A stretch of 64,000 nt of DNA from Ceratothoa steindachneri (lineage: Eukaryota > Arthropoda > Malacostraca > Isopoda > Cymothoidae): positions 145,571,521-145,635,520 of the forward strand of contig OZ018329.1 in assembly GCA_963969495.1 (NCBI GenBank), given 5' to 3'. Both the position numbers and the translations under genes were made by a program. The notes beneath the pieces were generated by a model. That model was not told the origin of the DNA and searched no databases. It saw only the letters and a list, made by a program, of their open reading frames with translations. Shown one piece after another: positions 60,501-64,000 of the stretch; position 1 is the first letter of the stretch; each line of letters begins with the position of its first letter.

Positions 60501-61085
60501 ATTTTGACCATCTATTGTTTCGTATATACATATTTCACATATGAGGTTCACACATGGATCATTCCCCAATTTGTATCCTTTTGTGACCATTTGACACATG
60601 GAGTTCATTCCAACTAAGTCACAAACTCGGAGACAAATATTTGCTGGTAAAGTTTTTCTTAGTCATCCATTATTCATTATTTATCATGTTCTTTTTATTT
60701 ATAAATAAGAAGACGATTAAAGAAGTAAAGATAGAGATGGTGGCTGGATGATCTCGTAAAAATCGAAAGGAATGAAGGATACAAAATTGTGAACTGAGAA
60801 TTTTGATGCTAATGGAAGTATGATGGCCGTGGGTGTCGTATGAAGACAGTCGATGAAGACTCAAACAATTTTATACTGTTAAATATCCACTCGTTTCTCT
60901 CTTCAACATATATTTCCTCTCTGATTTTCTTCTTCATTTCACCTTTTTAAAATAACAGAAGAGGACCGGAGAGTAAAAGATCATTCGAGTTTTAATAACT
61001 GTTTCGGAGTCATGAAAGACAGTCACGCACCGGAAAGATACAAGGAGTTACAAGGAAAGAAATTACCCTAGGAGACCTTACGGTC
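57595..61085. other. No recognised gene
   Basis: Mostly AT-rich DNA. At 58,570-58,960 the sequence is less AT-rich and has protein-like stretches in shifting plus-strand frames (for example G-G-T-F-G-V-H-D-P-Y near 58,695) that I cannot assign; it may be a decayed exon or element. A 68-codon minus-strand frame at 60,402-60,608 is Cys-rich but matches nothing I know. Confidence 0.35.
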
Positions 61086-61089
61086 CATT

Positions 61090-61400
61090 CAAAGAGGGTA
61101 CCTTTGGACTAGCAATCGAGCGGGCACATGGCTGCTAAATTGTTTTGCGTCCCTAAACGGCCACTTTTCAAGACTTTGTCTAGTCTTGACTTGAACTGGT
61201 CAACAGATTCACTGTTGACAACTTCCACTGGAAGTGCGTTCCACTTACCGCAGATACTGTAGGTGAAAAAAATTTCCACACAGATTGCGGTTGTAACGCT
61301 TTAGTTCAAGTTTGAAGCCGTGATTGCGCGTTCTTTTCTCACTCAGTGTGAAAATATCCCGGTAGTCAACATTGTCGAACCCTTCGAAGTATTTTGAAGT
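61090..61400 (-). pseudogene. CR1-like non-LTR RT, C-terminal fragment
   Basis: The minus strand reads K-Y-F-E-G-F-D-N-V-D-Y, then I-F-T-L-S-E-K-R-T-R-N-H-G-F (61,327-61,353), N-L-C-G-N-F-F, then after a frame change K-W-N-A-L-P-V-E-V-V (61,216-61,245) and V-D-Q-F-K-S-R-L-D-K-V-L-K-S (61,162-61,206). This order is the well-known end of CR1/L2-like RT proteins (hydrophilic 'RTRGH' then 'WNxLPxxVV' then 'FKxRLDK'). Only this end is present, as expected for 5' truncation. Confidence 0.85.
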
Positions 61401-62400
61401 ATTATTTCATTCACTTAATGTATATTTATACTCTATTAGGGAGTAATAAAGATTAGGCCTTCTACCACTGCTTTATATTAGAGTTTTTCTGGCTCACTGC
61501 TCTCTGTTTATCCGTCTCTCTCTATAGATCTTGTTTCGGTTGGGGGATTTGGTTAGCAGAGAATCAGCACTTACGCCACATCTGAATAACGACTGATTTC
61601 TCTGGTATCTGAAAAGACCTTTGTTGGATGGCCTTTCTCGGTCATATTTTGGCTATTCATTTAACCTTTGCCCTTTTTCGTTCGTTAAGACTTTGATAAT
61701 TTATATATGCAGCTAATTATACTGTAAGCCAGTGTCTGTCATAAGCTACCTCTTGTTGGACGAAACCGTTAATGTGGTTCGCTGCAGAGAAATTTGTTGA
61801 CAGAACTTGACAAGAAATTGACCATTAAAAAAAACAAGATGTAGATTAAAGGTGAGGTGAACGAATGATTCAACGAAGAATGAATATACTTCTGAGACAT
61901 AAAGTACCAAGAACTACAAAAATGGAGGTGAAATAAAAATGAAAGAAAAGTAGACGATAAGAAAGGGTAGCAATAATAGATAAAGAAAAGAAAAATATGT
62001 CCTTTTAACATTTTATAAAATTACGGCATCATCGATTCTATTCAATATATGGTGGGGGAAAGATAAAACTTTAGTGCCTAGGTGGTAAAATGTAAGTTTT
62101 TTTCTAGTATAACTTTAGAATTGTAAGGGTATTATATAGGGAAAGGGGAGAGTACGAAAAAACACATACAGGTCTTGTATATCTCTCTAAAAAATGGAAA
62201 TACTTAAAGTACACAAAGCACGAGAAGGAAACGGAAACATGTTGTTGTTGTTGTGAGAAGAATAGAATAACTGAGGGACATGTTTGGAAGAGAGAAGGGG
62301 AGCGTAATAGTGAGAAAAGGAAGGAAGTGGTATTCACATGGTTGCCCGGTGAAGGGGCCATCTGCATTATTTATAGTTCTTTTATTTTCTTCTATTTAGG
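61401..62400. other. No recognised feature
   Basis: AT-rich, with two minus-strand frames of 80-87 codons that lack known motifs. Confidence 0.35.
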
Positions 62401-62570
62401 TGTCCTACTATGGGATCTATTTATCCAATTATTTTTGTTTATATTGTCCCACTACGGGATCTTTTTATTTTGTCTTTATTTATGCTGTGCCACTAATGGG
62501 GTCTTTTATTTTGGTTTTATTACTATTTATCTTTCTAGTGTGTCCGACTACGGGATCTTTTTGATATAAT
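62401..62570. repeat. Degenerate tandem repeat with 'cactacgggatcttt' core
   Basis: Units starting 'tgtcctactatgggatct', 'tgtcccactacgggatct', 'tgtgccactaatggggtct' and 'tgtccgactacgggatct' begin at 62,401, 62,445, 62,486 and 62,541. Spacing is 41-55 bp because the T-rich spacer varies. Confidence 0.8.
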
Positions 62571-62619
62571 TCGTTTTATTAATTACTTGTTTCATATAAT
62601 TTTGCCTTTCTTCTCTAAC

Positions 62620-64000
62620 TTCTTAGTTGGATGTTGGTACGGGTTCCTCTGTCCTGGTGCTTGGGAGGTATCTTTTGTATCCTCCTTCCTCTGCCTCTGA
62701 GTTAAGAGCCGTTAGAGTCTCCATGGTAAGAATATCCTCTCATCTTGCCAAGATGTCTCGTCCTTTTTAATAGAGAAAAGTATTTAATGGTTCTAGACCA
62801 ATCTCTTCATGAAGGCTCCTCGAAGTCTGGTACGCATACCACCTAGTTGGTAATAACTCTCTGAATGATCGAAGTGTTTTTTCCTGACACCGCGTTGAGC
62901 GGTATAGCAGGGTACACGAGATTAGGTCTGAATTAACTGGTCTACAATTTCTATTTCTTCGCTAAATCGAAGGAGTTTGTCTATTACAGTGTTAGCGTAT
63001 CCTATCCTGGAGCTGATGTGTCCGCTCATGCCAGTGCTGGAAAGTTTGAAACTGAGCACGGGTACGTGCGGTGAGTATTCAATTTCGGTGTCTTCAAGAT
63101 TTAGAGGGACCGAACGATGTCTTTCTATTGTGGCTACCGAGAATTTTGATACGTTGGTCCGTATCTTCCAGCGTTTCTCGAACCCGTGGATTTTATCGAA
63201 CTCGCTGGTCGTGGCTCTTGCCATCATACTTGCGGAATTTTTCCTCTGAGAAACACAAATTGGGTGATATTGTCTGCGTATTGAATGTCAAGGGTTCTTG
63301 TATCGATCAATTTAGGGATGTCTCTCATAAAGAGGATGTAGAGAGTGGGGCTAAGGCATCCTTCCTGACGGACACCGGACAAGAGCTCGAAAGCTTCCGC
63401 TGTATGCTTCTCGAAGGCGATGACAGCTTGCCTGTCTCGAGTCTCAGTCTTGAGATTTTGTATTTCATGCCTTCGATCCAGACTTTGTACAAGGCCTTAT
63501 TTACATATCCGAAAACCACGTCGATCCATCACTCCCTAGCATGCCCCACTACTACATGTTAAAACATGTGGTCTATGGCTGTTACCATCCGTCAGTGACT
63601 CCTGAATCCATGCTATTCCTCGTTCAACGGAGAGTGCTCTGAAGGGTGTTTTGTTAGGCTGCTGTTGTGAATATTTTCAAAACCTCCCCAGTGTTTTCTA
63701 GTAATGAGATAGTTCTGAAATTCGAAACCTGGTTCACTGGTTTCCCAGACTTCGGAATAGAAATTATTTTTGAGGTTTTCAGGCCATCCTACAAATATCC
63801 CATTGGCAGGCATGAATTGAAAAGGTTCAGCGGCCTAGTCCAAAGTCTCTTTGGTGCCTCTTACAGGTGACTGAAGGTGATTTGGCTTAGGCTTGGGGTT
63901 TGGGGTCAACGATGCGATCGCCTCACACAATTCCGCACTGGTGATGGAGTTCCCCTCTTGTGAGTTGCCGTGGAGACGGTGGAGGTTCGAGGTTTAATGA
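62620..64000 (-). pseudogene. Jockey/I-group RT relic, same family as 47-52 kb, truncated by window end
   Basis: Read from 64,000 downwards, there is an early RT region at about 63,680-63,800 (K-S-G-K-P-V-N-Q-V), then G-Y-V-N-K-A-L-Y-K-V-W (about 63,475-63,510), where the catalytic D-V-x-K-A-F-D has lost both Asp. G-C-L-S-P-T-L-Y-I-L-F follows near 63,340, and I-Q-Y-A-D-N-I-T-Q near 63,265-63,290, with Asn for the second Asp of Y-A-D-D. K-R-W-K-I-R-T-N at about 63,150 matches S-K-W-K-I-R-T-N in the 47-52 kb copy. The C-terminal end lies near 62,620-62,700. Frameshifts and stops are frequent. It is another dead member of the same family, in the opposite orientation. Confidence 0.85.

Noticed and set aside
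60402..60608. Cys-rich minus-strand frame as a small zinc protein or secreted peptide
   Set aside because: The Cys spacing matches no family I know, there is no signal peptide, and the frame is short in AT-rich DNA.

Overview
The window looks like repeat-rich, AT-rich intergenic DNA from an animal nuclear genome, most likely an arthropod. The evidence is the mix of mobile elements (Tc1/mariner, two hAT types, a Jockey/I-like non-LTR element with three CCHC knuckles, a mag-like Gypsy pol relic), a short (TTAGG) run, and the absence of operons, ribosome binding sites or long host ORFs. I cannot name the species. No intact host gene, tRNA or rRNA could be recognised. Every protein similarity I can support comes from a mobile element, and all of these are broken.

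The largest structure is a direct segmental duplication. Copy A fills about 1-19,245 and may begin before the window. Copy B fills about 31,990-45,745. The copies are colinear in five blocks (31-870/32,061-32,750; 4,150-5,650/36,045-37,600; 6,485-9,700/39,425-43,855; 12,384-12,735/43,860-44,306; 18,010-19,245/44,385-45,745) at roughly 75-85% identity by eye. Differences between blocks are largely explained by later insertions. In A these are a 2.7 kb hAT element (9,701-12,375) and a 5.2 kb stretch with a Tc1 element having ~200 bp inverted repeats (12,893-14,149), an AT-rich inverted repeat and two more Tc1 fragments. In B they are a 1.7 kb LTR-like insertion with internal tandem repeats (37.6-39.29 kb) and a DD41D-type mariner (39,721-40,908). 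A Tc1-like relic present in both copies predates the duplication.

Between the copies (19.2-32 kb) lie a non-LTR RT/RNase H relic (20.2-21.5 kb), a second copy of an AT-rich repeat (22.1-22.5 kb), a degenerate minisatellite (26.0-26.3 kb) and a 3.6 kb hAT element with a perfect 8 bp target duplication (27,362-30,995).

Right of copy B is a nearly full-length but dead Jockey/I-like retrotransposon (about 47.1-51.93 kb, ending in a 32 bp poly-A), a Gypsy/mag pol relic (54.7-56.5 kb), a CR1-like C-terminal RT fragment (61.1-61.4 kb, minus), a tandem repeat (62.4-62.57 kb) and a second, inverted copy of the 47-52 kb family running off the window end (62.6-64.0 kb). The parts do not form a pathway. 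They record a history of duplication, insertion and decay. I found no convincing new biological system. The best leads are the duplication with its natural empty-site pairs, the hAT with clean target duplication but ruined transposase, and several uncharacterised repeat families.
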